Source of the DNA: Flavobacteriia bacterium
GTDB lineage: Bacteria > Bacteroidota > Bacteroidia > Flavobacteriales_D > Crocinitomicaceae
Reading direction: 5' to 3'
Length of the DNA: 64,000 nucleotides
Assembly (NCBI GenBank): GCA_947450325.1
Contig: CANFUT010000007.1
Location: 62,001 to 126,000, forward strand
Each line of letters begins with the position of its first letter. Position 1 is the stretch's first letter. Under the pieces are notes generated by a model, which was not told the DNA's origin, searched no databases, and was given only the letters and a program-made list of their open reading frames with translations. Positions 10,501 to 19,100 of the stretch are shown one piece after another. Position numbers and translations under genes: made by a program.

Positions 10501-11312
10501 GGCGAAGGAAGAATGGTAATTTGATGAGTGGTATTTGATGAGCATCCTGATGTAGTATTGGCGGTAGCTAAAGTCACCGTATATGTACCAGGAGTACCAT
10601 AGGTAAAAACAGGATTAATTTGATTTGATGTTTGCGTATTACCAGCGTTCCAATTCCACGAGTTTGTTCCTACTGTAGAATTATTTTGGAAAGTTATCGG
10701 TGCTCCAACACAACCGGTTGTGGGAGCATTCATTGCTGCTGTGTAATTCGAAACAGTTATTGGTACGCTGAAGTTAGCATTACAACCAGAGTTTTGATTA
10801 GTAACGGTAAGCGAAGCGGTATAATTTCCAGGAGTATTGTAAATAATGGTATCTGGAGTTAACAAAGTTGAAGTTTGACTGTTGCCAAAATTCCAATTGT
10901 AAGTAATACCTGGTCCAGTAGTAGAAGTATTTGTAAAATGAACGCCAAAAGGAACCACGCATCCAATTCCTTGAATATTAAATGATGCTGATGGAAGCGG
11001 ATTGATTACAATATATCCGACTTTTACTTCTGCATCTGCTTGACCATTTGCGGTTTGAACTGCAAGTGTTACTGTGTATGTTCCAGGTGCAGGATAAGTA
11101 TATGATGGATTAATGTCAGTACTTGTTTGTCCGTTACCGAAATTCCATGAATAATTGGTAATTGTTGAATTTCCTGGGGTTGAAGTACTCATGAAATTAA
11201 TTGTACCACCCAAACATACTGAAAGTGGTGACGCTGTAAAATCAGCATTGGGAGCTTGAGAAAAGCCGACAACGAATGAAAAAATAGTAAACAATAAAAA
11301 AAGAAACCTCAT
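7557..11312 (-). CDS. Giant PKD-repeat surface protein with gliding-motility-type (T9SS type B) C-terminal domain
   Basis: 1251 residues starting with a signal peptide (MRFLFLLFTIFSFVVGFSQA). About 13 PKD-like immunoglobulin-fold repeats follow, recognisable by recurring W-x-F/W-G-D/N-G cores (for example WNFGNGQTS, WDFGDGGTS, WNMGDGQSF) and cysteine-containing strands of the GC-xP type. The last ~85 residues match the CHU_C/gliding-associated domain: PNVFTPNGDNSNDQF, NRWGNVVW, WDGSDNG, DGVYFYQI. This is the T9SS type B sorting signal. Such proteins are typically extracellular adhesins or matrix components; no enzymatic domain is visible. The repeat-rich gene has its own upstream region after metH and probably its own transcript. 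Confidence 0.88.
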   Translation of the reverse strand: MRFLFLLFTIFSFVVGFSQAPNADFTASPLSVCLGGTINFMSTSTPGNSTITNYSWNFGNGQTSTDINPSYTYPAPGTYTVTLAVQTANGQADAEVKVGYIVINPLPSASFNIQGIGCVVPFGVHFTNTSTTGPGITYNWNFGNSQTSTLLTPDTIIYNTPGNYTASLTVTNQNSGCNANFSVPITVSNYTAAMNAPTTGCVGAPITFQNNSTVGTNSWNWNAGNTQTSNQINPVFTYGTPGTYTVTLATANTTSGCSSNTTHQITILPSPTPSFTATSTTTGCSPLPVSFSNTSTGTGTFVWNYGDGSTFSGQNSPTHAFQGNGSYSVTLVMTATNGCKDSVTLVNLIHLSDPVVQFSTLTTSGCAPLAVQFTESSIAQNPTTDPITSWTWDFGDNSTYVGQNPPVHNYASGSFDVILTVTTQSGCTSTFTIPDYIVVGNIDLINFSPSPPQQCAKTYIQFNNFTSITTPHTPDEVTYTWDFGDGGTSVVGTPYHMYVSDTGYFDVKLTVSFRGCVDSVTHVNALRIKAPISRFLPSTSLFCNPSSLPVNVTLNDNSLIGKISDDVKMIWYWGDGNQITLEDPVLDDADLGTSSHTYTNYGSYLVKQVIYNYTTGCADSSSTTIHISQINAALSLVNDSICKSSLLELDGSGSTSTNTIGSWIYNMGNGDYAVGQDTSYSYTLPGTYSVSLVATNTVGCSDTVTFSPLQVLELPIAQISSDINIGCAPLLVNFFNSSTTQGSSLPLDNYSWSFPDDSTTQTTTSINTSVNHIFQIEGNFNVSLVATDIFGCNSVPATTPVLVTKPQAKFLIDSIICDLETYVTQNITTGVGPLSYQWYLDGNVDSTTTNVNGFFDEVPSNSSTHADHFLTLIATDGNGCKDTSTVTLIVSMPVAGINYTMTGGSVNSLGEYTCPPVFVNFEDATESLGNILFWEWNFGDNANLSTAENPSNIYVFPGVYSTSLHIIDEYGCNSDTTLFNYLTIFGPTGDPTLIQSAQYCGQFVEFDIDNVTDAASLVWNMGDGQSFNDSLNFVYNYTDFGTFIPNVTLTDSNNCVVIYPLDTIFILDNGLSAYYTANPNPADLGQAITFIDGSTYNNSPIVNWTWQIGTDTTISNSTNSTVSQGIYSTGYQNTTLIVTDQDGCKSKYTIPIFINADFDMPNVFTPNGDNSNDQFVIFEDIFNSFDVVIQNRWGNVVWKKSNQTGVLIWDGSDNGNEKCHDGVYFYQIEGVLNDNITKFKKTGFVTVLDSK

Positions 11313-11363
11313 ATCAGTACTTATGTTACATCAAAGCTATTAAAACAGACGTAATAATTCACT

Positions 11364-11393
11364 AAAAAGATTGATTATAAATAAAAATCAACC
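11364..11393 (-). terminator. Possible weak terminator downstream of the metH C-terminal gene
   Basis: On the minus strand GGTTGAT (11387-11393) can pair with ATCAATC (11369-11375) around an 11-base loop, followed by five T. The stem is short and AT-rich, so support is weak. Confidence 0.35.
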
Positions 11394-11410
11394 AAATATT
11401 TTTTTACTTT

Positions 11411-14077
11411 TTAGTGAATGACACTTCCTAACCAACGTTCCATTTCTTCTTTTGTTCGATTTTTTCTTTCAGCGATTGAAGCAACTTGTTCTTGTGTTAT
11501 TTTTCCTAGTCCAAAATATTTCGCTTGTGCGTGTGCAAAATACCAACCACTTACGGCTGCTGTTGGAAACATGGCTAAACTTTCTGTCAATGTTACTCCA
11601 GTTATTGAAGTTGCATTTAACAATTCAAAAATGGTTTCTTTCTCCGTATGGTCCGGACAAGCTGGATAACCTGGTGCTGGTCTAATACCTTGATAGGTTT
11701 CTTTGATCAAATCAGCGTTACCCAAATTTTCATTTTGCGCATAGCCCCAAGTTTCTTTTCTGACAATTTCATGTAATTTTTCAGCAAAGGCTTCTGCTAA
11801 TCTGTCTCCCAATGCTTTCAACATAATGGAATTGTAATCATCGTGATCTGCTTCGAATTGTTTTACTTTTTCGTCCAATCCAATTCCAGTTGTCACCACA
11901 AAAGCGCCGATATAATCCTGAATTCCAGTATTTTTAGGTGCGATAAAATCAGCTAACGCAATATTTGGAACTCCTTCAGCTTTTCTTGTTTGTTGTCTCA
12001 GAGTAAATTGTGTTGCGATAATCTCATTTCCTTCTGAATTTTTGATTTCAATGTCATCGCCATCGCTATTTGCAGGAAAAATTCCATAAACAGCTTTTGC
12101 GGTTAGCCATTTTTCTGAAACGATGGATTGCAACATACTTTGAGCATCTTCAAACAAACTTTTTGCTTCGCGGCCCACAATTTTATCTTCTAAAATTTGC
12201 GGAAATTTGCCATGTAATTCCCAAGTTTGGAAAAAAGGCGTCCAATCGATGTAATCAACTAAATTTTCTAAAGGGTAGTCAATCAATTGTTGGATTCCAA
12301 GTTGATTTGGTGTGTGAATGTCTTCGTTTTTCCATTCTATTTGGATTGCATTCTTTCTTGCGTCTTCGAGTGGAAGTAAAACTTTTGCATTTCTATGTTT
12401 TTCATGGTGTTCACGCAGTTTTTGATATTCAGTTTTGATTCCTGCTACAAAATCAGTTTTTCTTTGTCCCAACAAACTTTCAACCACTGTCACAGAACGT
12501 GAAGCATCCAATACATGAACTGTCTGACCTTTGGTATAATTTTGTTCAATTTTGACCGCTGTATGTACTTTGGAAGTTGTTGCTCCACCAATCATCAATG
12601 GAATAGACAAATTCGCTTTTTCCATTTCTTTAGCCAAATGAACCATTTCATCCAAAGACGGAGTAATTAATCCACTTAATCCAATGATATCCACTTTTTC
12701 GTCAATCGCGGCTTGAATGATTTTTTCGGCAGGAACCATGACGCCTAAATCTACTACTTCATAATTGTTGCAACCCAATACGACACCGACAATATTTTTC
12801 CCAATGTCGTGAACGTCTCCTTTGACAGTTGCCATTAAAACTTTTCCCGCTGAGGAACTTGCACCAGCTTTTTCCAATTCAATGTATGGCAACAAAACTG
12901 CAACAGCTTTTTTCATTACGCGGGCTGATTTCACCACTTGTGGAAGAAACATTTTTCCGCTTCCAAATAAATCGCCCACGATATTCATTCCGTCCATCAA
13001 CGGACCTTCGATTACTTCAATGGGTCTTGGATAAAGCAGTCTGCAAGCTTCGGTGTCTTCATCTATAAATTCAACGATACCTTTTACCAAGGCATAGGAA
13101 AGTCTTTCTTGAACAGGTTTCTCTCGCCAACTTAAATCAACTTCTTTCTTTTTACCATCGCCTTTTACTGTTTCGGCTAATTCCAATAATCTTTCTGTGG
13201 CGTCAGGTCTGCGATTGAGAATTACATCTTCAACATGTTCCAATAATATCGGATCAATGTTGTCGTAAATTTCCAACATCGAAGGATTCACAATTCCCAT
13301 GTCCATTCCATGTTTGATTCCATGGTAAAGGAAAACAGAATGCATCGCTTCACGCACTTTGTCGTTTCCTCGAAATGAAAATGAAACATTTGAAACACCA
13401 CCACTAACATGTGCTCCTGGAAGATTTTCTCGGATCCATTTGGTTGCGTTGAAAAAATCTAATGCATTATTATTGTGTTCTTCCATTCCAGTAGCAACTG
13501 GAAAAATATTTGGGTCGAAAATGATGTCTTGCGCTGGAAATTTCACAACTTCTACCAAGATTTTGTACGAACGTTCACAAATTTGAATTCTTCTTTGGTA
13601 ACTGTCTGCTTGTCCATTTTCATCAAATGCCATCACAATTACCGCCGCACCATAGCGTTTGATTTTTTTTGCTTGATCGATAAAATTTGCTTCGCCTTCC
13701 TTCAAAGAAATTGAATTGACAATTCCTTTTCCTTGGATGCATTTTAAACCAGCTTCAATGATTTCCCATTTCGAACTGTCAATCATCACTGGAATTTTAG
13801 AAATATCTGGTTCGGATGCCATCAAATTCAAAAATTTAATCATGGCAGCTTTACCATCAATCATTCCTTCGTCCATATTCACGTCGATAATCTGCGCACC
13901 TCCTTGCACTTGCTCTAGCGCAACGGACAATGCTTCTTCGTATTGACCTTCTTTGATCATTCTCAAAAATGCACGTGAACCAGTAACATTTGTTCGTTCT
14001 CCGATGTTGATAAAATTCGATTCTGGAGTTACGATTAATGGTTCTAGACCTGATAATTTTAATGGAGGAAGACTCAT
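11411..14077 (-). CDS. metH: Cobalamin-dependent methionine synthase, C-terminal component (folate, B12 and activation domains)
   Basis: 888 residues corresponding to the second to fourth modules of MetH, which transfers the methyl group of methyltetrahydrofolate to homocysteine. The pterin-binding domain begins at once ([14 protein letters not shown], residue ~22). The cap and B12-binding domain carry [10 protein letters not shown] at 421-430, where H423 is the cobalt ligand (DxHxxG). The reactivation domain ends the protein and holds the AdoMet-binding motif [12 protein letters not shown]. The homocysteine-binding module is missing here and is supplied by the separate gene just upstream. 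All visible catalytic motifs are intact, so this is a natural split rather than decay. It lies 142 bases after the upstream component and is probably under the same SAM riboswitch. Confidence 0.95.
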   Translation of the reverse strand: MSLPPLKLSGLEPLIVTPESNFINIGERTNVTGSRAFLRMIKEGQYEEALSVALEQVQGGAQIIDVNMDEGMIDGKAAMIKFLNLMASEPDISKIPVMIDSSKWEIIEAGLKCIQGKGIVNSISLKEGEANFIDQAKKIKRYGAAVIVMAFDENGQADSYQRRIQICERSYKILVEVVKFPAQDIIFDPNIFPVATGMEEHNNNALDFFNATKWIRENLPGAHVSGGVSNVSFSFRGNDKVREAMHSVFLYHGIKHGMDMGIVNPSMLEIYDNIDPILLEHVEDVILNRRPDATERLLELAETVKGDGKKKEVDLSWREKPVQERLSYALVKGIVEFIDEDTEACRLLYPRPIEVIEGPLMDGMNIVGDLFGSGKMFLPQVVKSARVMKKAVAVLLPYIELEKAGASSSAGKVLMATVKGDVHDIGKNIVGVVLGCNNYEVVDLGVMVPAEKIIQAAIDEKVDIIGLSGLITPSLDEMVHLAKEMEKANLSIPLMIGGATTSKVHTAVKIEQNYTKGQTVHVLDASRSVTVVESLLGQRKTDFVAGIKTEYQKLREHHEKHRNAKVLLPLEDARKNAIQIEWKNEDIHTPNQLGIQQLIDYPLENLVDYIDWTPFFQTWELHGKFPQILEDKIVGREAKSLFEDAQSMLQSIVSEKWLTAKAVYGIFPANSDGDDIEIKNSEGNEIIATQFTLRQQTRKAEGVPNIALADFIAPKNTGIQDYIGAFVVTTGIGLDEKVKQFEADHDDYNSIMLKALGDRLAEAFAEKLHEIVRKETWGYAQNENLGNADLIKETYQGIRPAPGYPACPDHTEKETIFELLNATSITGVTLTESLAMFPTAAVSGWYFAHAQAKYFGLGKITQEQVASIAERKNRTKEEMERWLGSVIH

Positions 14078-14219
14078 ATTTTTATAGATGGTGAAGGAAA
14101 AACAGTGGCAAAATTATTTACCTAACAATTTAACATTCTATATTTTACAATTTTATTTCAATTTTTATTTCAAGAAAAATAATTTCAAAGCGAACTTGTT
14201 TTCAATCTTATAATCTTTT

Positions 14220-15224
14220 TCAATTTCCTGTAAACTGCACTTTTCTTGGCTCATATTCCTTTGCTAAATCTGCAATTACCTTGATGTGATCGGGAGTTGT
14301 ACCACAGCACCCACCGATAATATTAACTAAATTTTCATCTAAGAAAGTTTTGATTTGGTCACCCATTAACGCAGGCGTTTCATCGTATTTTCCAAATTCA
14401 TTTGGCAAACCTGCATTTGGATGGGCGCTAACTCCGAATGGAGCTTGCTTACTTAAAATCTGTAAATAGGGTCGCATCATCGAAGCACCAAGTGCGCAGT
14501 TTAATCCGATGCTCAGTAAAGGCATGTGTGAAACTGAAATCAAAAAGGCTTCAGTTGTTTGGCCTGTCAGCGTTCTACCACTTTGATCCGTGATTGTTCC
14601 TGAAACCATGATTGGCAATTGCACATTTTTATCTTCAAAGTATGAGTCGATTGCGAATAATGCTGCTTTTGCATTCAAGGTATCGAAAACTGTTTCAACC
14701 AATAGAATGTCAACTCCGCCATCAATCAATGCGCCAATTTGCTGATAATAGGCAGTTACCAGTTCATCAAATGTAATTCCTCTAAATCCAGGGTCATTTA
14801 CATCTGGAGAAATACTCGCGGTTCGATTCGTAGGACCAATCGATCCAGCAACAAATCTTGGTTTATCAGGGTTTAGTGTAGTAAATTCATCAGCTACTTT
14901 TCTTGCAATTTTAGCAGAATGGTAATTGATTTCATAAACGAAATCTTCTAAATCGTAATCCGCTTGAGCGACCGTTGTTCCAGAAAAAGTATTTGTTTCA
15001 GCGATATCAGCACCTGCCTCAAAATATTGTCTGTGAATATCTTCGATAATTTCAGGCCTTGTCAAGGACAATAAATCGTTGTTTCCTTTCAAAGATTTAT
15101 GGTGATTTTCAAACCAACCTTTGCGAAAATCTTCTTCTTCCAGTTTGTGCCTTTGAATCATCGTTCCCATTGCGCCATCCAGCACAAGGATTCTATTTTT
15201 GAGAATTTCTTGAATTTTATTCAT
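14220..15224 (-). CDS. metH: Methionine synthase N-terminal component (homocysteine S-methyltransferase domain)
   Basis: 334-residue TIM-barrel that binds and activates homocysteine through zinc. The three zinc cysteines are present: C243 (in GLNCALGAS) and C306/C307 (in GGCCGTTPDH). Their spacing equals that of the corresponding cysteines in E. coli MetH (247, 310, 311). The start is set at ATG 15224 (MNKIQEILKNRIL); an in-frame ATG at 15245 is possible. The B12 and folate modules are in the next gene downstream. The 5' leader contains an S-box SAM riboswitch, so expression should fall when SAM is plentiful. A stand-alone homocysteine methyltransferase is the alternative, but the neighbouring MetH remainder makes a two-subunit MetH more likely. 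Confidence 0.93.
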   Translation of the reverse strand: MNKIQEILKNRILVLDGAMGTMIQRHKLEEEDFRKGWFENHHKSLKGNNDLLSLTRPEIIEDIHRQYFEAGADIAETNTFSGTTVAQADYDLEDFVYEINYHSAKIARKVADEFTTLNPDKPRFVAGSIGPTNRTASISPDVNDPGFRGITFDELVTAYYQQIGALIDGGVDILLVETVFDTLNAKAALFAIDSYFEDKNVQLPIMVSGTITDQSGRTLTGQTTEAFLISVSHMPLLSIGLNCALGASMMRPYLQILSKQAPFGVSAHPNAGLPNEFGKYDETPALMGDQIKTFLDENLVNIIGGCCGTTPDHIKVIADLAKEYEPRKVQFTGN

Positions 15225-15313
15225 GTTTTTCAAATGTAAATTCATTCATATTCAATCTAAGAGACTAAAAATGAAATAATAAATACATTAAGAAAGTTTG
15301 GAAAACAAACATG

Positions 15314-15423
15314 AACTTATCTTTTCAGCCATTGACTGATCGGATTTGGCACCTTTTCTCAATTTCTTGCGATAGGTTGCCAAGGTTTCGTAGGGCCTGT
15401 CCCTCCACCTTTCTTAATAAGTT
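15314..15423 (-). ncRNA. SAM-I (S-box) riboswitch in the leader of the split metH genes
   Basis: On the minus strand the leader contains the S-box core in order: AAGAAAGGTGGAGGGACAGG, then CCCTACGAAACC, TTGGCAACC, a variable helix, and AAGGTGCCAAATCC. These match the consensus (AGGUGGAGGGA, UGAAACC, GGCAACC, AAGGUGCUAAUUCC), with ACGAAACC in place of AUGAAACC. The P1 helix closes by AACTTAT (15417-15423) pairing with ATAAGTT (15314-15320). It ends ~90 bases before the ATG of the homocysteine-binding component. I see no strong terminator after P1, so control may act on translation or through an AT-rich alternative pairing. Confidence 0.93.
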
Positions 15424-15442
15424 ATATATAAATGAACTGGCA

Positions 15443-15473
15443 CAAAGGTAAACTAGAAATTTTGGTATTCAAA
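15443..15473 (-). promoter_or_regulatory. Bacteroidota promoter for the SAM riboswitch-metH transcript
   Basis: On the minus strand TTTG (15470-15473) is followed after exactly 19 bases by TACCTTTG (15443-15450), a full match to the TTTG/TAnnTTTG (-33/-7) consensus. Transcription would start near 15439, about 15 bases before riboswitch helix P1. Confidence 0.8.
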
Positions 15474-15499
15474 GAATTTTTCTTTAAAAAATGAAAATT

Positions 15500-16123
15500 C
15501 TAAAATGAATCGGTTGTCAATATTTTATAGCTGAAATTTTTATCAGAAAGAAGTTCGATTAGTGCTGGCAAAAGTGTTTTTTGTCGTTCAGTGATTTTTG
15601 GATTGTCGTGTAACACCAAAATATCACCTCCTTTGATCTGCTTTTTTCCTTTTTCTAGAATTTTTTCTATGGAAATTGTTTTGTCAAAATCATAAGAAAG
15701 CCAAGACCACATTACTATCGTGTATTTACTTCTGATTTTTTTTGCTAAAGTAGGAGTGAGTCGCCCATAAGGCGGTCTGAAAAGTTTGGATTGAATCACT
15801 TTTTGCGCTTCTTCTATAGATTTCAAATAATCTTTTGGTTTCACTTTGAGTGCATTGAGGTGATTCATTGTGTGATTTCCAACTGCGTGTCCTTCGTCAA
15901 TGATGCGTTGATAAATTTCAGGATAACGTTTCACATTTTCACCCACACAAAAGAAGGTTGCAAGCAAGTTTTTTTCTTTCAAGAAATCCAAAATCCAGGG
16001 TGTGATATCTGGATGAGGTCCATCATCAAATGTCAAATAAATGGCATTTTTGTCCAAAGAAAAACCCCACGTTCTTCGCTTGAAAATCAAACGCAAAAAA
16101 CGTGGGGTTTTATATAACTTCAT
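15500..16123 (-). CDS. Polysaccharide deacetylase family protein (NodB domain, carbohydrate esterase family 4)
   Basis: 207 residues, almost entirely a NodB-homology domain that removes N- or O-acetyl groups from peptidoglycan, chitin oligomers or exopolysaccharide. The catalytic and metal-binding motifs are present: TFDDGPHPD (31-39), the HTMNH metal pair, RPPYGR, the WSWLSYDF strand and ILVLHD with the catalytic histidine. There is no clear signal peptide; the N-terminus (MKLYKTPRFLRLIFK...) is basic and may be cytosolic or membrane-peripheral. It starts 8 bases after the stop of the DUF2723 gene, implying co-transcription. Codons 5-21 also encode a strong terminator-like hairpin. The substrate cannot be told from sequence. 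Confidence 0.9.
   Translation of the reverse strand: MKLYKTPRFLRLIFKRRTWGFSLDKNAIYLTFDDGPHPDITPWILDFLKEKNLLATFFCVGENVKRYPEIYQRIIDEGHAVGNHTMNHLNALKVKPKDYLKSIEEAQKVIQSKLFRPPYGRLTPTLAKKIRSKYTIVMWSWLSYDFDKTISIEKILEKGKKQIKGGDILVLHDNPKITERQKTLLPALIELLSDKNFSYKILTTDSF
16054..16111 (-). terminator. Terminator-like hairpin inside the first codons of the deacetylase gene
   Basis: AAAACCCCACG (16061-16071) and CGTGGGGTTTT (16101-16111) form a perfect 11-bp stem with a 29-base loop. On the minus strand the stem is followed by a T-rich stretch (TTTTTCTTT), as in intrinsic terminators. It lies 21 bases past the stop of the DUF2723 gene but within codons 5-21 of the deacetylase, so it could end most upstream transcripts or attenuate deacetylase expression. 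Confidence 0.6.
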
Positions 16124-16131
16124 TGGTTAAT

Positions 16132-19100
16132 TTATTCTTGAGCTTGACCTTGTGCTTCCATCAATTGTTTGATTTGTTCTGGTGTCAAACCACTTGCTCC
16201 TCCTGCAGAAGGATTTGGAGCAGTTTCAATTGGTCTTTGAATGTAACCAAATTGCATACCGACAGCATCTAAATGACCTTTTAATTCAGTTAACATAGAA
16301 CCATAACCAGTTCTTGAGCCTTCGCCGCTTTGAACTGACATATCTTTCAAGTCTCTGTATTTATTTTCAAATACATTTTGGTACAATTGTCTGATTTTTT
16401 TATTCATTCTAATTGCCAACGCACCATTTGGATTTCCAAGTTCAGGATCAGAAACGATCATTGCCATGGTCATATAGTTGCTCAATGCGGCAACCAAGTC
16501 ACTTTTGTTTCTTGAAACAATTACAGCTGAACTGTTTTCAAAATAATTGAAAATCGTTTCAATTTCTCTGGCAATTTGAGTTCCTAATTTTTCTCCACCT
16601 ACTTTGTCACCAGCTCTGTATAGAATACTAACATAATCATGTAAACTTCCATCAGCAAAACTTTGGTATGATGCACCATCTGTACCTTTCATTTCACGGC
16701 CATCAGGATTTGGTTCACCATAGTCGATTACCAATTCTACCGGCATCACTTTCAACGATTTTTGAATTAAAGCAATCGCTCTTTTGTTGTATTTAGCAGC
16801 TCTTTCGTCAGCTCCTGCGATTACATTTTTCAAAGAATCAGCCAATCTATTGTTTCCAGCCGCTTTGAATCTTGCAATTTGAGAAGTGTAATTTTCCTTT
16901 CTTGCCATTTCAAATTCAGCATCACGAACATATGTTTCAGCCAATTTCGCAAAGTTTGTTCTGAATTGACTTGTATGACGACGAGAATAGTAATCAGTTA
17001 AAACACCTTTTTGGTTCATTTTACCATAATCGTAAACCTCCATGATGTTTTTGTACATTTTCTCCACGTTCACGGGATTATTGTCTTTCGCTTTTACTGG
17101 TGACAATTCGTAAACGATACCATTTTGTTTCACAAATCCAGCTTGAAACAATGCAATTGAAACGCTTGATCCATATGGAGAAGAGAAGTAAATCGCACGT
17201 TTCCAATCATTGTTTGCCAAGATGTCCATCATCATTACTTGTTCTCTTGTCAAATATTGTTTATCAATACTGAATCTGATTTCCTTGGCGACTGCAGAAA
17301 CTTCATTCGCCTCAATAATTCCTGATTTTAGAGCATTTGCTTTGTTAATTGGCAAGATGAATCCTTTACTTGGGAAAATACGCATTTTACTACCTCTTGT
17401 GGCAAACATGTTATCGTCATTTCTTGTAAATTCCATTGCTTCTTTGATAGGCATGAAATCCCAAGGTTTTTCCCAATCAACCAGTGAAGTTTGCAATTGT
17501 TGCAATGGTTCTTGCTCACCTTCAATTGTTCCTCCAGAATAGCTAGCGAAGATATCTAAAGCATAATTGATTGTTACTTCAATATCTGCTGCTGTTGGAT
17601 TTTCAATCACAAGTCCCAAATTCGTTTTGATGGTATTTAATTTACCTTCTGTTTCAGGATCTTTGGCTTTCAATGTATTTGCTACAGCCAACATTCCTTT
17701 GCGTAACGTTTCGAAAGATTGTTTGAATTGATCTTTGTTGTATTTGATTTTAGTGTTGTAAATATTTTCAATACTTGTTTTTGGAACTCCAAAACGCATC
17801 ATTTCAAACATCGACAAGAAGTATACTTGATCTGTACTACCAGCATACATCATAATCTGGTCTTCCGTAAATTTAATCGGAAGCGCATCTGAATCATATG
17901 CTTTCATTTTCATTTGATCTGTGTACCAGTCTGTTCCCATCAAAGAAAGGTTACAAACACGAACATCGGTGCGTTTTCCTTCAACTTCTTGCAAATACCA
18001 CAATGGGAAAGTATCGTTGTCACCATTGGTGAAAAGGATACCATTTTTAGCACAAGATTGTAAATAGTTGTAAGCTAAATCTCTTGCGGAAGTTTTATCA
18101 CTTCTGTCGTGATCATCCCAACCTTGGAAAGCCATTAAAAGCGGAATACCCATTGTTAAAATCACGGCCAACGAAGCGCCATTTGTTTCATTTCTTGATT
18201 TTTTACCCAAAGCAGCCATGATTCCAAGCGCAATAATTGCAATGAACGCCATAAATAGCCATGACATCACCACTGGATAACCTTCGCCTGCAGCAACATC
18301 AAAGATTAAACAAACTGGAATTCCAACACCAGCAATAATTCCAAAGCCAACAAATTCTTTCTTACCGAATGATTTGAAAGCTTCATAGAGGGCAAAAACT
18401 CCTAGTCCAATCCACATGGCAAAAGCATAGAACGAAGCTGCATAAGCGTAATCTCTTTCTCTTGGTTCGAATGGCTTCTGATTCAAATAAACTACAATTG
18501 CCATTCCTGTAAAGATAAATGTCAATAAGACAATAAATGCATCTTTCGGCGCTCTGTAGAAATGGAAGAACATTCCAATAAACCCTAAAATTAAAGGTAA
18601 AAAGAAGAATGTATTGTGACCTTCGTTGTTAGCTGTAAAAGTAGGAACACTTCCCACCTGATCGCCAACATAGTTTGAAGCATCAGAAGCTTGAGAGCCC
18701 AATCGGATTTCGTCAATGGCAGAAATACCTGACAACCAGTTTCCTCTCATTTGATCGCCGTGACCTTGAATGTCATTCTGACGACCAGCAAAATTCCACA
18801 TGAAATATCGCCAATACATCCAATTTACTTGGTAACGTGCAAAATAAGTTAAGTTTTCCCCAAAAGTTGGCAGTCTTTTTCCGTCGACTCCAATTTCAGC
18901 GGTAGCTAAATCCACATCATTGTTGGCGCTGTATCCAGACCAATCTTTGTATCCATTGATTTTCGCTGCATCTGATTCTTGATTCCAAAACATCCTAGGG
19001 AAGAATGTATTTTGGATATAAACAGGTTCTTGGTGTTTTCTAAATTCTTCGTTTGTAACGTAATATTTCTCTACAACTTCATAATTTCTACCCAAGTTTC

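Noticed and set aside
12070-12438. 122-residue plus-strand frame within metH
   Set aside because: It is antisense to conserved metH coding sequence and lacks a start signal or family features.
14078-14219. Gap between the metH parts as a sign of a pseudogene
   Set aside because: Both parts have proper starts and stops and intact catalytic residues, and the break falls at a module boundary.
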